Shown piece after piece: positions 35,052 to 47,882 of a stretch of DNA of 64,000 bases. The first letter of the stretch is position 1. Every line of letters begins with the position of its first letter. The DNA is from Papio anubis (taxonomy: Eukaryota; Chordata; Mammalia; Primates; Cercopithecidae). Under the pieces are notes generated by a model. It saw only the letters and a program-made list of their open reading frames with translations, was not told the DNA's origin and ran no database searches. The stretch is taken from positions 170,733,139-170,797,138 of the forward strand of contig NC_044977.1 of the NCBI RefSeq assembly GCF_008728515.1. The letters are read 5' to 3'. Position numbers and translations under genes: made by a program.

Positions 35052-35643
35052 TATTTTGTCATCTTTAAATTTATTTCCTAAAATATTGAGAGATAACTCA
35101 GATTAAAAAAAGGAATTTGAAACAAAAGCAATAAAGATGACTAACGAAATTAAAAGGAATTATCCTGACATCGAGACAAATTGTTTAACAACAAATTTGT
35201 TTTGAATCTATCATACCGAAAGCAGTATTTCATTAAGAGGATGAGATAAATTTCAAATGGAAATAGTGAATAGAATCTTGGATTGTTTTATAATCCAACT
35301 GAGGAAAAGAGATGAGACATATAAACACATTAAAAAGATTTAAGCTCTGTGCTGTTTTGACAGGTAATATTAACACTGAAGATGAAAACATAAAATGCAT
35401 ACTATGTTAGCATAATGAGGACGTAGATGACAAACTGCTTAATGAATATCATCAATTCAGAGTGCTTAAGATTGGTCACTGTGCAAGAAAATACAAAGTT
35501 CCCTGAAGCCCTCTAGATCAAAAATGAAGAAACCATATAGGTTTTGCTGTACTTGACAATAATCTTAAATATTTCTGTGTTAGCAATAGTAAGTTGTGAA
35601 GCAGAAGGAAGCTATTTTAAATATTGATTAAAATTTTGTTTTG
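35052..35643. other. Unassigned AT-rich sequence
   Basis: No gene or named repeat recognised. Confidence 0.5.
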
Positions 35644-35968
35644 GGGCCAGGTGTGGTGGCTCATGCTTAGATCCCAGCACTTTGAGAAGCTGAGGCAGAA
35701 TGATTACTTGAGCTCAGGAGTTAAGTGAGCAACCAACGTGGCGAAACTCATCTGGGCAACATGGCAAAACCTCGTCTCTACAAAAAATACAAAAATTAGC
35801 CAGGTAGGGTGGTGTGCACCTGTAGTCCCAGCTACTCAGGAGGCTGAGGTGGGAGGATCGCTGGAGCCTGGAAAGTCAAGGCTGCAGTGAGCCATGATCG
35901 TACCACAGCAGTCCAGCCTGGATGTAGTGCAGATCCTGTCTAAAACAAACACACACATAAACAAAAAA
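35644..35968 (+). mobile_element. AluJ-like element
   Basis: Old Alu: ggccaggtgtggtggctcat at the start, AluJ-type tgggaggatcgctggagcct in the right monomer, and a CA-rich degenerate tail. The left monomer contains an extra segment (aagtgagcaaccaacgtggcg) partly duplicating the gcaacatggcaaaac region. Confidence 0.9.
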
Positions 35969-36740
35969 TGTTTCTGACCAAACATGCTGGAATAAAGAGA
36001 TAAAATTATCTATCTTCTTAGTAGAGTTGATGTGACAAACATCTTGGCATATGAAGAGGTAGTCAAGGAATTTGCAGCGAAAGAGTGTAGAAAAATACTA
36101 ATAAAGTGATGTTTTAGGCAATTATTTAATAAGACATGCTCTATTATTCTGGATTTTCTGATGTTTGTGATATTTGTCAGCTTTTAGAGATGTATATTTC
36201 AAAGTGATGTATTTCCTTAGTCTAAAACCTCATATTTGTAATCTTATATTCTTATTGTTAATGAGGCCTCCTTTCCTAGCTTGCTGAAGCTTGGGCCCCA
36301 GGAGTTCTTGATCCACACCTGGCTGACTTACTATGGATTCTCAGGACAGCATTATTTTTCTGTCTAGCAGGGTTGAGACGAGACAGACTAGCATCCTCAT
36401 TCTCTCATCTGTGTTACAGCATTATTTCTTACTAAGATGAGCCCGTTTGGATCCCTGCTTTGTCCTGTCTCCTGAATCATCATCAAACTCCAGAGGTCCA
36501 AGGTCACAGGGATTCTGCAGAATTCACAGGTGAACCTGCTTGTACCCCACATTTCCCTATTTCTTTACTTTTCTCTTTTTTCTTGATTCTGTGGATTCCT
36601 TTACTTTTTCTGCCAGCTTCACAATACATTTTAAAAGATTTTAAACATTTTTTCCCCAGATTTCAATTGCTTTTAGTAAAAGGAGCTTTGAGGTATTTAA
36701 ACCAATATCTATTCAGGAATGAAAATGCCTGCAAATCTAA
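35969..36740. other. Unassigned sequence
   Basis: No recognised repeat. A 124-codon plus-strand frame at 36,460-36,834 runs into the MER2-like element and has no recognised domain, so it is a chance frame. Confidence 0.45.
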
Positions 36741-36742
36741 TA

Positions 36743-37105
36743 CAGGCATACCTCATTTTACTGTGCTTTGCTTTATTGCACTGTGCAGATACTGCATTTT
36801 TTACAGACGGAAGGTTTGTGGCAATGCTGTGTAGAGTGAGTCTATTGGTGTCATTTGTCCAATAACATGTGCTCATTCTGTGTCTCTGTGTCAGCCTTTT
36901 TAAGCAATAAAGTAATTTTTAATTAATTTATGTACATGGTTATTTTTAGACACAATGCTATCACACACTTAACAGACTAAAGAATAGTAAATACAAGTCT
37001 TATACGCACTGGGAAACCAAAAAATTCAGGTGACTCCCTTTATTGTGACATTGCTTTATTGTGATGATCTGGAACTTAACCTGCGATATCTCTAACATAT
37101 GCCTA
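36743..37105 (+). mobile_element. MER2-like Tigger (Tc1/mariner) MITE
   Basis: Inverted ends caggcatacctc and its complement (atatgccta, last base changed) enclose about 363 bp. The left part is Tigger1-like (gctttattgcactgtgcaga) and so is the right part (gggaaaccaaaaaattcagg). TA dinucleotides flank it at 36,741-36,742 and 37,106-37,107, the expected Tc1/mariner target duplication. The transposase region is absent. Confidence 0.9.
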
Positions 37106-37107
37106 TA

Positions 37108-37584
37108 TTTGAAATTATATAGACTATTTATCCAAGTTACCAGGATTTTTTTCCTTGATACATAAAATTCTCTTTCTCTGTAAGGTTGCTACAATTACAA
37201 CATGATCTATAAATTTTCCCTCCTTCTAAGATAATATTTAACATATTTTATCATTTATTTCATGACTCTTACATAACAGTGATCATCAGCCATTGTAAGA
37301 TGTCAAAGTTATGGCCTTCTATCAGTTCTCAGCCACCAGTAACCTATTAGAGTTAAATGGATCAGGTCATTGATCTAATTTCAGATATGAGTCACTAAAA
37401 ATATTAAAGGCTATAAATAACAATGCCATTCATATTCACATTGAGAAAGGAGTTAGCAAGCTGATTAGGTATCACTAGCTCTTCTGAAAGGAGACCAGGC
37501 AGCGTAGGGGAACCTCCTTCCCCTTCACACCCCAACCTTCACTTGAGGACTGCGAAGGAGGTTGCTGCAATGATGTGGCATTTA

Positions 37585-37587
<3 letters not shown>
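37108..37587. other. Unassigned sequence
   Basis: No gene or named repeat recognised. Confidence 0.45.
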
Positions 37588-37630
<43 letters not shown>

Positions 37631-37632
37631 TG
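37588..37632. repeat. Compound (CT)n(CA)n microsatellite
   Basis: About ten ct units pass directly into about ten ca units. Open frames crossing it are artefacts of the repeat. Confidence 0.96.
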
Positions 37633-38479
37633 CACACAGTATGAAGGCAGATGACAAGAGTGATCCAGATCAAAGGAAAAAGTGATTACTAAGATGCCTT
37701 TTCCTTCCCTCTCAAAAATAGGCTGCCAAAGGAATGGAATCTTCTTACTATTTTGTAGGTTGTGATAGATTATGCTTAGCATCCAAATCAAATAATACAA
37801 CATCTTCTCTCAAGAGGTTGCTTCAATGGCCAAAGGAATCAGGGTTCCTATGTCCTCATTTTATTGTAATAGCATCTGCATCAGCTCTACTTTTATTTCA
37901 TGCCCAGCACAATGAGTCATAGACACCTGCCTGTCAGTTTGCATCCGCTCTTGTGCATTTTTGTTAATAAATGGTGAAGAAGAATACTAGATCATTCCTA
38001 TTATATATATATATTCAGAGGAGGCATTTCTACTTGTTTAACTCCAGGCAGAAATTCATTGTAAGGACAGCCAATTGAATTCTGGGAGCAGGCAGTATTG
38101 CAAGTTGCTGCCATGGTGACATTGAACTTTGCCATAGCTGTTGTCATGCTGAATGAATTTTTTCATTAAGTCTCCTTCTGCATGGCATAGTCCAGAGGTG
38201 CACAAGAACCATGCATTGAAGACCTACTGAAAGGAAAGTCTTTCTTTTATCACTGTTGACCACCAAGCACAGCATTATTACCCTCTTAAAATGACTGGTT
38301 GATCATTGGTTCTATAAATTGTGACCATTTCTTTTGTATGGTAGAGTCTGTGGTTATAGTGGTGGGTAGGGCATAATTTCAGCCCTACAAATGTGTACAG
38401 TCTAGTTCTAATAGAATGAAAAAGGTATAACATTACTGAGAGCCTATTACAGTCTCTTTGTTTATGAGCCAATAAGGTT
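37633..38479. other. Unassigned sequence
   Basis: No gene or named repeat recognised. A short (AT)n lies at about 38,001-38,012. Confidence 0.45.
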
Positions 38480-38585
38480 CTATTTAAAACTCATGGTAAC
38501 TCAATAAAGTAAATCTCATGACTTAAGATTCAAACCCAGTTTTGTCTGATTGCAAAGCTGATATTTTTTCCACTACATCCATCTG
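38480..38585 (-). repeat. MIR fragment
   Basis: Antisense MIR core: agattcaaacccagttttgt followed by ctgattgcaaagctgata. Confidence 0.6.
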
Positions 38586-39375
38586 CATTGGTCAGTTTTA
38601 TATTTTGGTTGCCAGGTTCTAAATGTGGATAAAAAGACATTTTGGTCTTTTATCTTCCTTTCTTCTGAGTCATTTCAAAAGCTTGAAAATGCACTTGTGT
38701 AACACACATTTGGATATGAAGATCGCATATTTGTGTGTGTGTATGTATACACATGCACACATATATGGTAATCATGGAGTCAAGTGAAATTACTTGCATT
38801 TAAGTTCATTATTTGAAATTGTTATAGCAAAAGAAATAAGTGGTAGACTTCTTTAATTTAACTCATAAATTAAGGATGTTATATAAAGCTTTTTCTGTTT
38901 GTGGTTATTATATTTTGGGTGACTATTTGAATCTGTGAGATTGTGGACTCAGTGACATTGTCAGCTGTAGTGGGCTCTATTTTACTTATTTTACTTGACA
39001 TATAGTAAGGGAAATAATAGTTTTATGCTTAAATCATCTGCTAACTGACTAAAATGAAGCCAAGTTATCCTATTTATTAAACTAATTGCTAAACCACTAA
39101 GCCAAGGCTGTACTTAGGTTTCATGTTGTGTGCCAAATTTGATAGGATGGTAGTACGTGTCTGAAATAGAGAGATTTTAATTTTTTTTCAGAAGAACAAA
39201 TTTGAGGTCATGCCTTGCTCAGAAGGAGAAAGTATGCTGGCGGATGTCAGGTATTTGCCTTTACTATTCTTGGTAAAATTATAAATAGAAAATACTTGCG
39301 AATATGTCTTTTTGAGATCATTAATTATGTAGAAAAGCCAAGTTGACCAGATACATCTATACAAATACCATTACT
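38586..39375. other. Unassigned sequence
   Basis: A short TG/TA/CA-rich run lies at about 38,732-38,765. Nothing else is recognised. Confidence 0.45.
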
Positions 39376-39699
39376 GGCTGGGTGTGGAGGCTCACGCCAG
39401 TAATCCCAGCACTTTGGAAGGCCAAGGGGTGTGGGGATCACAAGCTCAAAATATCGAGGCCATCCTGGCCAACATGGTGAAACCCCATCTCTACTAAAAA
39501 TACAAAAATTATCTGGGTGTGGTGGCACGCGCCTGTAATCCCAGCTACTTGGGAGGCTGAGGCAGGAGAATCACTTGAACCTGGGAGTTGGAAGTTGTGG
39601 TGAGCCGAGATCATGCCACTGCCCTCCAGTCTGGTGACAGAGCAAGACTCTGTCTCAAAAAACAAACAAACGAAAAAACACAAAAAACAAAAACCAAAA
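39376..39699 (+). mobile_element. Alu (AluS-like)
   Basis: Starts ggctgggtgtggaggctcac, has two complete monomers and ends in an A-rich tail with regular C interruptions (aaacaaacaaacg). Confidence 0.94.
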
Positions 39700-41969
39700 A
39701 CTATTATTGAGGGAAAAATACCTAAAGCAACAGTGTTATTTCTGAATTGAAATAAAGGAAGATTGAGATAAGAATCTTGTTAATAAATGTACCTTTATAG
39801 TTGAAAAATCAGATTTTATACTTACTAATTATAATCTTGCAACAAAGTAATAACGCAAATAAGCATCTTTGTGTCAGAATTCGATAAAAGAATCATCAAT
39901 ATTGGAAACTTTTATCCTGAGATAAGTGCTTTAAAGGTTACAATGTTAAGGTAATAAATTAACAGGTTATTTTCTTTACCAACACATCTCCTTCATGAGA
40001 TCTCTTTGTGCATTAATTATGAGTGTGTTCATTTGCTAAGAACAGAAAATATGATTTTTTTTTTTTGGTGGCTTTAATAAAGAAAAGTTCCTTTTGTTCA
40101 TACAGTGAAAAGCTGGTAGGTAAGGCTTGTGGGGATTCCAGGGGATCTGGGTAGGCTATTAGTGGTGTCCCTACAGAGGAAATTTTAGTAATCCAGAATT
40201 CAGGAAAGATAAGAGGTAGAAACAGAGATAATATAATATTAGCAAGGGAGAAAGGGGTGAGGAGGGCAGAGAGAATGATGATGATGACAGTGGATATATA
40301 GTTTACATATTTTTAAGCTTTTATTAGCATTACATGCTCTTTTCTAAATGGTAATAAGATTCTAAAATAAACAATAAATATATAACAATTTAAATTATAA
40401 AGATTAATATTTATCAAGAGGGATTGTTGCAGAGTAGAGAGAATCTGAGGCTTCTTTCTCTATGAAATTCAAAATAACACTGGTAGCACTCACCGGTTTT
40501 TAAAGATGGTGTACAGACGGAATAGAAACCCTTGCCAATTCAAAGAAAGAGAGCAGACCAAGTGTGTAAACCTTCACTGAGAGCAAATCAGTGCTAAAGA
40601 GGTAAACATGTAAAATGACACTTGCCCCCAAATTTCATATATATCTTAATTAGGCCATTGCTTTTTTGATGTGCCAGAAACAGTGGATTCAGTCTGGTTG
40701 TCCAGTAGGATTTGAAAGGTATAACTGAACTTCGTTTCTGCAATGCTTTTTACTAATCTCTCAGAGTTGATTTAATAATAGGAAGCCAACATATTAATTT
40801 TTCTGAAAGCTTGTTTGTTTGGATGCCCTTGAAAAAAGCAAATGGATGAATCAAGAAATTAGTTTCATTAGCCAGTATTAAAATTCTGCTATCTCATTGA
40901 ATTATTTCGTTGGCTGTTCAAGTTGATTTCACTAATGGAGAGACTGGCTAGAAAAACATGTAGAAAAACACAATGTACTGATATAATTCAGTAATTTCCT
41001 CTAAAGCTCCTTGGAGAAATGAATATCTGAAAATGGAATTTTTATCTAACATTTTAAAAATAGCACTTGAATAACTTAGAATAGGGACTTATCAATGAAT
41101 TATTCGCCTAATGTATATTTTACAGAAATAGGCAGGGGTGGCATTCTGAAAGAATCTTCCTGTCTTTGGGAACTGGTAACATTTCTTCAGAAAAGTAAAA
41201 TTAAGTTCCAGGAAGCTCTATAACAGTGTTCAGGTATGTAGGAGGAAGTTCATATTGCCTGGTAAAAAGAAATATAATGTGGAATGAGACCAGGTATTTT
41301 ACTTACTTATCCATTGCTTTCAGACATATCATTGATTTCTCTTAGCTTTGACCTCATTTGGGGGCAAAAAAAAAAAAACACTAACAAAATCTTTCTAACC
41401 TCATCAACTTTGTGAAGGGGGAGACATATACATATGGCATAATTGGGCTGCTGCCTGCAGTTGTGCAAGCTCTCCTGCGAGACTGGCCTCAGGTCTCCAT
41501 GATTAACCATACTCTAGCTCCACAGGTAAAAGGAATCCCTAAGATTTAGAGCCTTGTGGTCAGCCATTGTCCTAAGCTAGGAAGCGTAGTGTTGGGTGGG
41601 GCTTGCAGGACTGAAAGTCTCTTTTAGTACCTTCTATGGTGGGGTAGGAAGTGAGACAGAGAGGGTAGAGGATGGTTAATGGTAATCTAGGCTTGGCTTA
41701 TGGCACAGGTTGTTTTTGTTTTCTGTTTTTTGTTTAACCAAGCCTCTCTCTGTAATTTTTTTAGAGAAGATCTGTGAAATAGCAGATTAGTTGCCTTAGT
41801 TCAGTGGGAAAAACTGAGTTCTATCTGCGCCATCAAAAACAACTGTCTCCAAAGTGAAATTTCAGCTAGTCAATAATTTTGTCTAATACTCAGTTTTTAC
41901 AGAAAAATTAGCTAGCTGATTGTTTGGGTGACAGCCACCATAAGTTAAGGTACTACTAATGCTATAAAG
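39700..41969. other. Unassigned AT-rich sequence
   Basis: More than 2 kb in which I see no gene, RNA or repeat I can name apart from short T/A runs (about 40,055 and 41,369). Confidence 0.5.
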
Positions 41970-42191
41970 CAAGGATGTCTCACGTTTTGGCTTCCCTGGG
42001 CCACGTGGAAGAAGAACTATCTTGGGCCACACATAAAATACACTAACACTAATGATAGCTGATGAGCCAAAGAAAAAATCACACACAAAAAATCTCATGA
42101 TGTTTTAGAAAGTTAACAAATTTGTGTTGGGCCACATTGAAAAATGTCCTGGGCCGCATGTAGCCCATGGGCCGTGGGCTAGACAAGCTTG
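41970..42191 (+). mobile_element. MER30-like hAT-Charlie MITE
   Basis: The characteristic text ttttggcttccctgggccac, cacataaaatacactaacac, tgatagctgatgagccaaag and gcatgtagcccatgggccgt spans 222 bp. Flanked by an 8-bp hAT target duplication, ctataaag (41,962-41,969) and ttataaag (42,192-42,199), seven of eight. MER30 is among the younger primate DNA transposons; the name is from memory. Confidence 0.87.
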
Positions 42192-44529
42192 TTATAAAGA
42201 CAGTTTTATTTGAAGTGTATCTAAAGCCACCTATGTAAAATTCATGCTTACTTACCTGAACAGGAATCTCAATGTTACCTGTGTGTTCTGTTATGAGTTC
42301 TCTGCCAGCTATTTGTTCCATTTCCCTTATTTATTGAATTTTAAAATGTCCTCATTCTTCAACCAGCACCCATCTTATCCATCAGGACTCGCTGCCAACT
42401 CTGAGTCATCGTGCGTGTCCTCCCTACTTGCCTGCCCTTATGCTGTACACTTTGTATACACAACTATCCTTACCTTCTTTCCTCCAGGCTCAAAGGGTAA
42501 GTCCCCCTTTCCCCTCAAGCCTGTCTAGGAACCATCACTCTCCTGCCTATGCAGGATTGGAGAAACTGTGGTTAGAAATCTGTACACATACGTAAACTGA
42601 TAAGCTGCTCCACTTTAGGCCGAGTTTTTCTCCAGATGAATCAAACCATCTCATCTCCCCTTGAATAGTACTAGGAGACACCTGGAATTAATTGAATGCT
42701 CCTTTTTCTAGGCACCAAATTTTTTCGTTGACCTTTATATAACCTTATTTGTGTTATTTTTCATAATACAGAACATTTTCATGTTAGTAACTGAGGTTTT
42801 GTTATATTTAATTTAGACGTATCCTAGGGACATGGAAGATAGCTGAGGTTTATTAATCTCATAAAATATTGAATTTCCTCAAAGTTTGGAACTAGAATGT
42901 CTACCTTCTCACCTATACCTGCTTTGTAGGCCATCTCATTCACGCTCACCAACTCAGGTACTAACTCTATGTCAAGTGCCCACTAATTTTTATCTCTAGC
43001 TCAAAACTCTCTTTTGAACTCCTCCTTACTTACATATACAATGGTTTATTTGACACGTTTTACCATCCAAAAGTGTTTATTGAATGAATAAATGAAAAAT
43101 TAGTTACATGTTTTTAAATCCCACTCTCAGGGTAAACAAGAAGAGAAACAACGATTATTTTAAGCACATTCTATGTACCTAAAACTCTAGGCCTTAGCAC
43201 CTTTTTGTCTAAAGTTTTGTGTGCATTCTTTACTTTTATTTTGAGGTTTACTATTTCTACAGACTCAAGAATAAGTTTTGCCTAAGAGTTGTCTTCAGCC
43301 TTTCGTTGTAGATGGTACGTGCTGCGTTATCCTCTATTAAGCCCTTTCTGTCGTGAAGCAAACAAACAAAACTCTTACTGTGAATTTGGATTTGCCCTTC
43401 CTCTTGCCGTGCTTCTTCCAGCACTATCTACAGACTTCTTGAATGCCCGTACACCCTCATGATGTTCTGTGATATTCCAAATGAGGCGCTGACTTAAAGA
43501 GAAATGGGCTGGTGCTGATGCTCCCAGGATTGGCTGGTCTGATCATATACTCTATTTCCTGTACAGAAAATGACCCCTGAATGGTGGCATGGTTTGTTGA
43601 AACTGTGTTATGGAACCCACTAGGAGACTACACACTATACGATTTGGGTGCTGTCTTGTAAGATGTGTATATACTCTGAGTGAATGATCTGTATAGGATG
43701 CAGTTTGGTTTTTCATAGCCTACATAAGGGCTCAAGAACCAAGTGATGAGAGGGAGGGGTGTGCCCATCACTATTTTTCCTAATGAATCAACTGAAAAAA
43801 ATGTGGTTTCTTTTCCTGTGACTCTAAAAGCTGCTGGTTTAGATATTTTGACATGCTAGACATGAATGCTTCCACACAAAAATGCTTTTCTTGAATTGTT
43901 AACTGAAACTGCCACCTTTGGCTCCTTTATCCTAGAGATAAAAATTAGTGGGCAATTCACAAAGAGTTAGTACTTGAGTTGGTGAGTGTGAATGAGGTGG
44001 CCTATGGAGCAGGTATAGGTGACAAGAGTAGACATTCTAGTTCTACACCTTGAAGAAATCCTGTATTTAATGAGATTAATAAACCTCTGCTATCTTCCAC
44101 ATCCTTAGGAAACATCTAAATTAAATATAACAAATAAAACCTCGGTTACAAACATGAAAATGTTATACATTTTTGCCTAGGTCATTTTTGGCTCCTATTG
44201 CCTTTGGGTGAACAAGTCAAAGTAGGTTATGGTGTTGTCTTTGATAACTGATAGCCGAGAAGCAGGCTGTCAAGGAGAAATTGGGTTGTTATTATACAAT
44301 GGGGGCAGGGAGGAATTAGTACAGTACTTGCGGTATCTCCCATAATACTCAGAAGCCTCAGAAATGGAAGTTCAGGCCATCTTACCAGATAAAGAACTCT
44401 GAAGAGCTGAGGTTATAATAATTTTCAATGGAGACTGGCAGAAATCATAAATGTGGCTAAGGAACTAGTTGTAAAAATGAGTAACATAACCTTATAGTTT
44501 CTACCTATTCTTCTCTCCTTCTAGTAATG
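42192..44529. other. Unassigned sequence
   Basis: No gene or repeat confidently recognised. A weak L2-like end (gtgtttattgaatgaataaa) is at about 43,073. Confidence 0.45.
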
Positions 44530-44580
44530 TATATGTATGTATATATATACACACACATATATATGTACGTATATATATGT
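44530..44580. repeat. TA/TG/CA-rich simple repeat
   Basis: Alternating purine-pyrimidine stretch (tatgtatatatatacacaca and similar). Confidence 0.9.
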
Positions 44581-46544
44581 GCTAACTTTTACATTTATAC
44601 TATTTATTAACTTGATTTTCTTGACTTTTCCTTTATGCTATTGTGTTATATATCATGGGTTGGGAATGATTAACTATCCAGTTGAGTCCAGAGGAGAAGA
44701 CAGAGACAGAATCATGATAAAATCAGAATAATTTACCTCATCCAGAAATTCTAAACTAGATCTGGATGCAGTAAATAATGAGATGCAAACTTTTTCTCTT
44801 TGACAAGAGTGAATTTTTAGATATATCAAGGGGAAATAAATGTATTAACCCAGTAGGTGCAATATCATAAAGTCTGTAATAAGAAGTAGGATGTTGAGCT
44901 GCTAATGGGGCAAACTGCAGAGGACATTGTATTTTCTGTTTGCTACTCATTTTATGAGTCCTGAGAGGGGACGGAGACTAATTTCTAGTTATAATTTTAA
45001 AAGACTGGATGCTCAATTATCAGGTATATCTGGCAACTAAGAAGCAGGCACCTGGCATGGGTTTGGCCAGTCACACTTGCTTGGCCTGCATTTGAGTCTG
45101 GAGATAGAGATGCAAAGAAGCTACAACCAGAGAAGAATACATTTTTGAACCAAGCAGCATCCGATTTTTAGAAGCCACAGTAGCACTCAGGCTTGAGTGG
45201 ACCTGAAAGTACTGTCCCTTCTGGACTAGATCTGTGCCAAGGTGTGGTGTGGCTGCTGTCCATTTTCTCTTGTTTTCTGTTGTTTAAGCTCGGCTCCCTG
45301 GCTTCCATAGTAATTCTGAAAGCTATCTAATATTTTTTCAATAAATTATTTTTCTGCTTCTGTTATCCAGATTCACTTTGTTTCTTCCAACTAAAAAGCT
45401 TGAATTATGCACTGAGAACTCCGCAAACAGCACATTAAATCTCCTCTTCTGAGAGAGGAACATTCTAAACCCACAAGCATGTAGGATGCAGGCTGCATTT
45501 CCAAAAGAACTCCAGGACCCAACTCACTCGAAAGCCTACAGAAAAGCCTGCTTGGTTGCGCAAAAGAAGTGTCTATATACAGATGTTTATCCTCAGCAGT
45601 TGAGGAATGAGGTTAGTCCTGTGGTCGCTTGACTACATGATTCACAGAGACAGCCTCAATTTTCTGAGTCATAGGAAAACCTCAGGTGGGCTATGGAGAC
45701 CCAGGAAACATTTGTGGTATTTTCATCCTGATGTTGCAATAGGAATACGATCTACAAATCTTGCCTGCTGGCCTCAAAATGCCAAAAAGGCAATAACATA
45801 AGCTTTTTTTAAAAAAACGAATGAACCAAAGAGGGGGCAAGTAGAAGGAAGTGAGATTCAGAAATATGTTGTTGTTATTTACTCACAACAGTAAAGATGA
45901 TCAAAGGGTGGGCAGTTTTTTGATCTCTTACAGTGGAAATCAACAAGCATCTTATTATAGAAAAAGGAGGAAAAAGCACATGTCCAAATTAGCAAAAGAC
46001 GGATGAATCCTTTTCTGAGCAGCTTCTGAGCTCATTAGCTAATCACGGGGTTTGGATAAAAGGGGCAGTTTGAATTATCTAGTTGGTGATTGGAAAAAAG
46101 TAGAGCATGGTTATCTGTTTTTTAGTATGAAAAATATGTAAGTGTTGAGAATTTTCATGAGTACGGAAGAACTACTGAAGGTATAACCACAGAAGGCAAA
46201 TCAGATGAAAAATGGGGTATGTTTATGATTTTAAAAAGATGAATAAAAACAATTTTAGATTGAATTGGACCTAAACGGTGCTGAAGTTCAAGCATCGAAA
46301 GTGAATTTTGTAGCAAAGCCAGAGACAGGAAAAGCAAACATTTAAAACAACATATGAAGATATATTGTCAGTTACTATATACAGCTAATTTCACCAAAGG
46401 AAGACTGTTTTTGGCTGCTGAAATGCAAAAAGAATCACTATTCGAGAAGTGAAAGTAAGGGGTCATTACTATGCATGGGCATAATATTTTGTTTGATATA
46501 AAATAATAGTTTATAAAATAGCTTATATTTGTCAAGATTAATGT
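44581..46544. other. Unassigned sequence
   Basis: No gene or named repeat recognised in nearly 2 kb. Confidence 0.5.
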
Positions 46545-46612
46545 TGTAGTGTGGTTGAGAGAGCAAGGGTTTGAAATTAGTCATGCATGGGTTCAAATTC
46601 TGACTTTATCAC
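46545..46612 (+). repeat. MIR, left part, split by an LTR
   Basis: gtagtgtggttgagagagca then catgcatgggttcaaattct matches the left half of MIR. The matching right half resumes at 47,071 after the LTR. Confidence 0.75.
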
Positions 46613-47070
46613 TGTATTTGTTTGCTAGGGTGACCGTAACAAAGTACTGCAGAATGGGCGACTTAAACAACAGAAATGTGTTTAATCAAGTACCACAGAG
46701 TCAGTGGCTTTAACCGTAGACATTAATTTTCTCACAGTTCTGGAGGTCAGAAGTCTAAGGTCCAGATGTAGGTGGGGCTGGTTCCTTCTGAGGGCTGTGA
46801 GGGAAGGCTCTCTGCTGGCTTGTGGAGGGGCGCCATCTTCCCTCTGTATGTGTCTTTGTCCAGAGTTCCTCTTCTTTTAAGGATACCAGTCATATTGGAT
46901 TAGGGTCCATCTTAATGACCTCAATTTAATTACCTCCTTAAAGACCCTATTTTAAAAAATGATTACATTGTGAGGCACTGGGGATTCATACCTCAACATA
47001 TCATATCAATATTTCATATCATATCAATAACATATCAATATTTGGGGAGACAGAATTCCAGCCTATAACA
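46613..47070 (-). mobile_element. MaLR solo LTR (MLT1-type) inside a MIR
   Basis: Antisense LTR from tgtatttgtttgctagggtg to agcctataaca. It contains the family block cacagttctggaggtcagaa and a region of repeated catatcat/caatat motifs at about 46,999-47,041. The 5-bp flanks are degraded. Confidence 0.87.
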
Positions 47071-47210
47071 CTTACTATGTTTTCTTGGGCAAGTCACTTA
47101 ATTCTCCTGAGATCTCTCCCCCATCATTAATGTAGGGGTAAAATATTGTTGTAAGATGACACGTAAATCATCCACAACTGTGGCTGACACAGAGTAAAAA
47201 CTAAAAAAAA
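47071..47210 (+). repeat. MIR, right part
   Basis: ttcttgggcaagtcacttaa then tgacacagagtaaaaac follows the MIR core and right arm. With the left part at 46,545 it makes one MIR copy. Confidence 0.75.
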
Positions 47211-47770
47211 ACCCAACAAATATTATTGCTGTTTTCATTGTGATAAAGTACAGCGTGAGTTATAGTTCAAAGCACAGAAAAGGAAATATTCACTTTAAAA
47301 TTGTATTTCTCCGGCATTGTCAGCGAGTCAAGATACATCTCTGTATTCCACAGAACTTGTCCTGATCCTCACGATCCGGGCTGTCTTGGAATAGATGTCA
47401 CCTGCTCTGGTCTTTCCTGACCCCGGGGCTCATTCATATCTCCTACTCAGTCAAGAAAATAGGCTATAGAAAATAGTCTGATTTCCTGCCCAGAAACTGT
47501 TTCAGGTGAAAAAAACAAATGAAAAGCAAGGAAAAGGAGAGAGTTAGAGTATATTACATGTCGTGAAAACCTGCAACCTACTTTTCCAATCACTTTTAAA
47601 CCAGAGTTCTTTTTACAGCTTTCAGAGCTGAGCCCGTTATAATTGAAGCTCCGCTGAGAGAAGCCAGCAGAGGGCAGCAAAGTGCCAGGCAGTTGGGCCT
47701 GCGGCCTGAGGCAACGCTGATTCACAGGTGTAGGGGCCATGTTACTTAGCAGGGAAGCTTCCCTCTAGAC
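47211..47770. other. Unassigned sequence
   Basis: No gene or named repeat recognised. Confidence 0.45.
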
Positions 47771-47882
47771 CAGTGGTTCTCATTTTGCTGTGGTTCTCAT
47801 TTTGCTGCATGTCAGAACCTCCAGGAGAGCTTTAAAAAACTCCTGATGTCCATGTTTCAGTCCAAAGCAGTTACATCAGAAT
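47771..47882 (+). mobile_element. MER5-type hAT MITE with 17-bp tandem duplication
   Basis: Begins cagtggttctcattttgctg and continues with the MITE text agaacctccaggagagcttt. The 17-mer tggttctcattttgctg is perfectly duplicated in tandem at 47,774-47,790 and 47,791-47,807, inside the terminal region. The right end is lost. Confidence 0.75.

Noticed and set aside
36460..36834. 124-codon plus-strand frame as a gene
   Set aside because: Runs from unique sequence into the MER2-like transposon, with no recognised domain.
37475..37803. Frames containing CVCVCVC and RERERE strings
   Set aside because: Artefact of the (CT)n(CA)n microsatellite.
44530..44580. Alternating TA/TG run as a functional Z-DNA element
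   Set aside because: Simple repeats of this size are common, and nothing nearby indicates a function.
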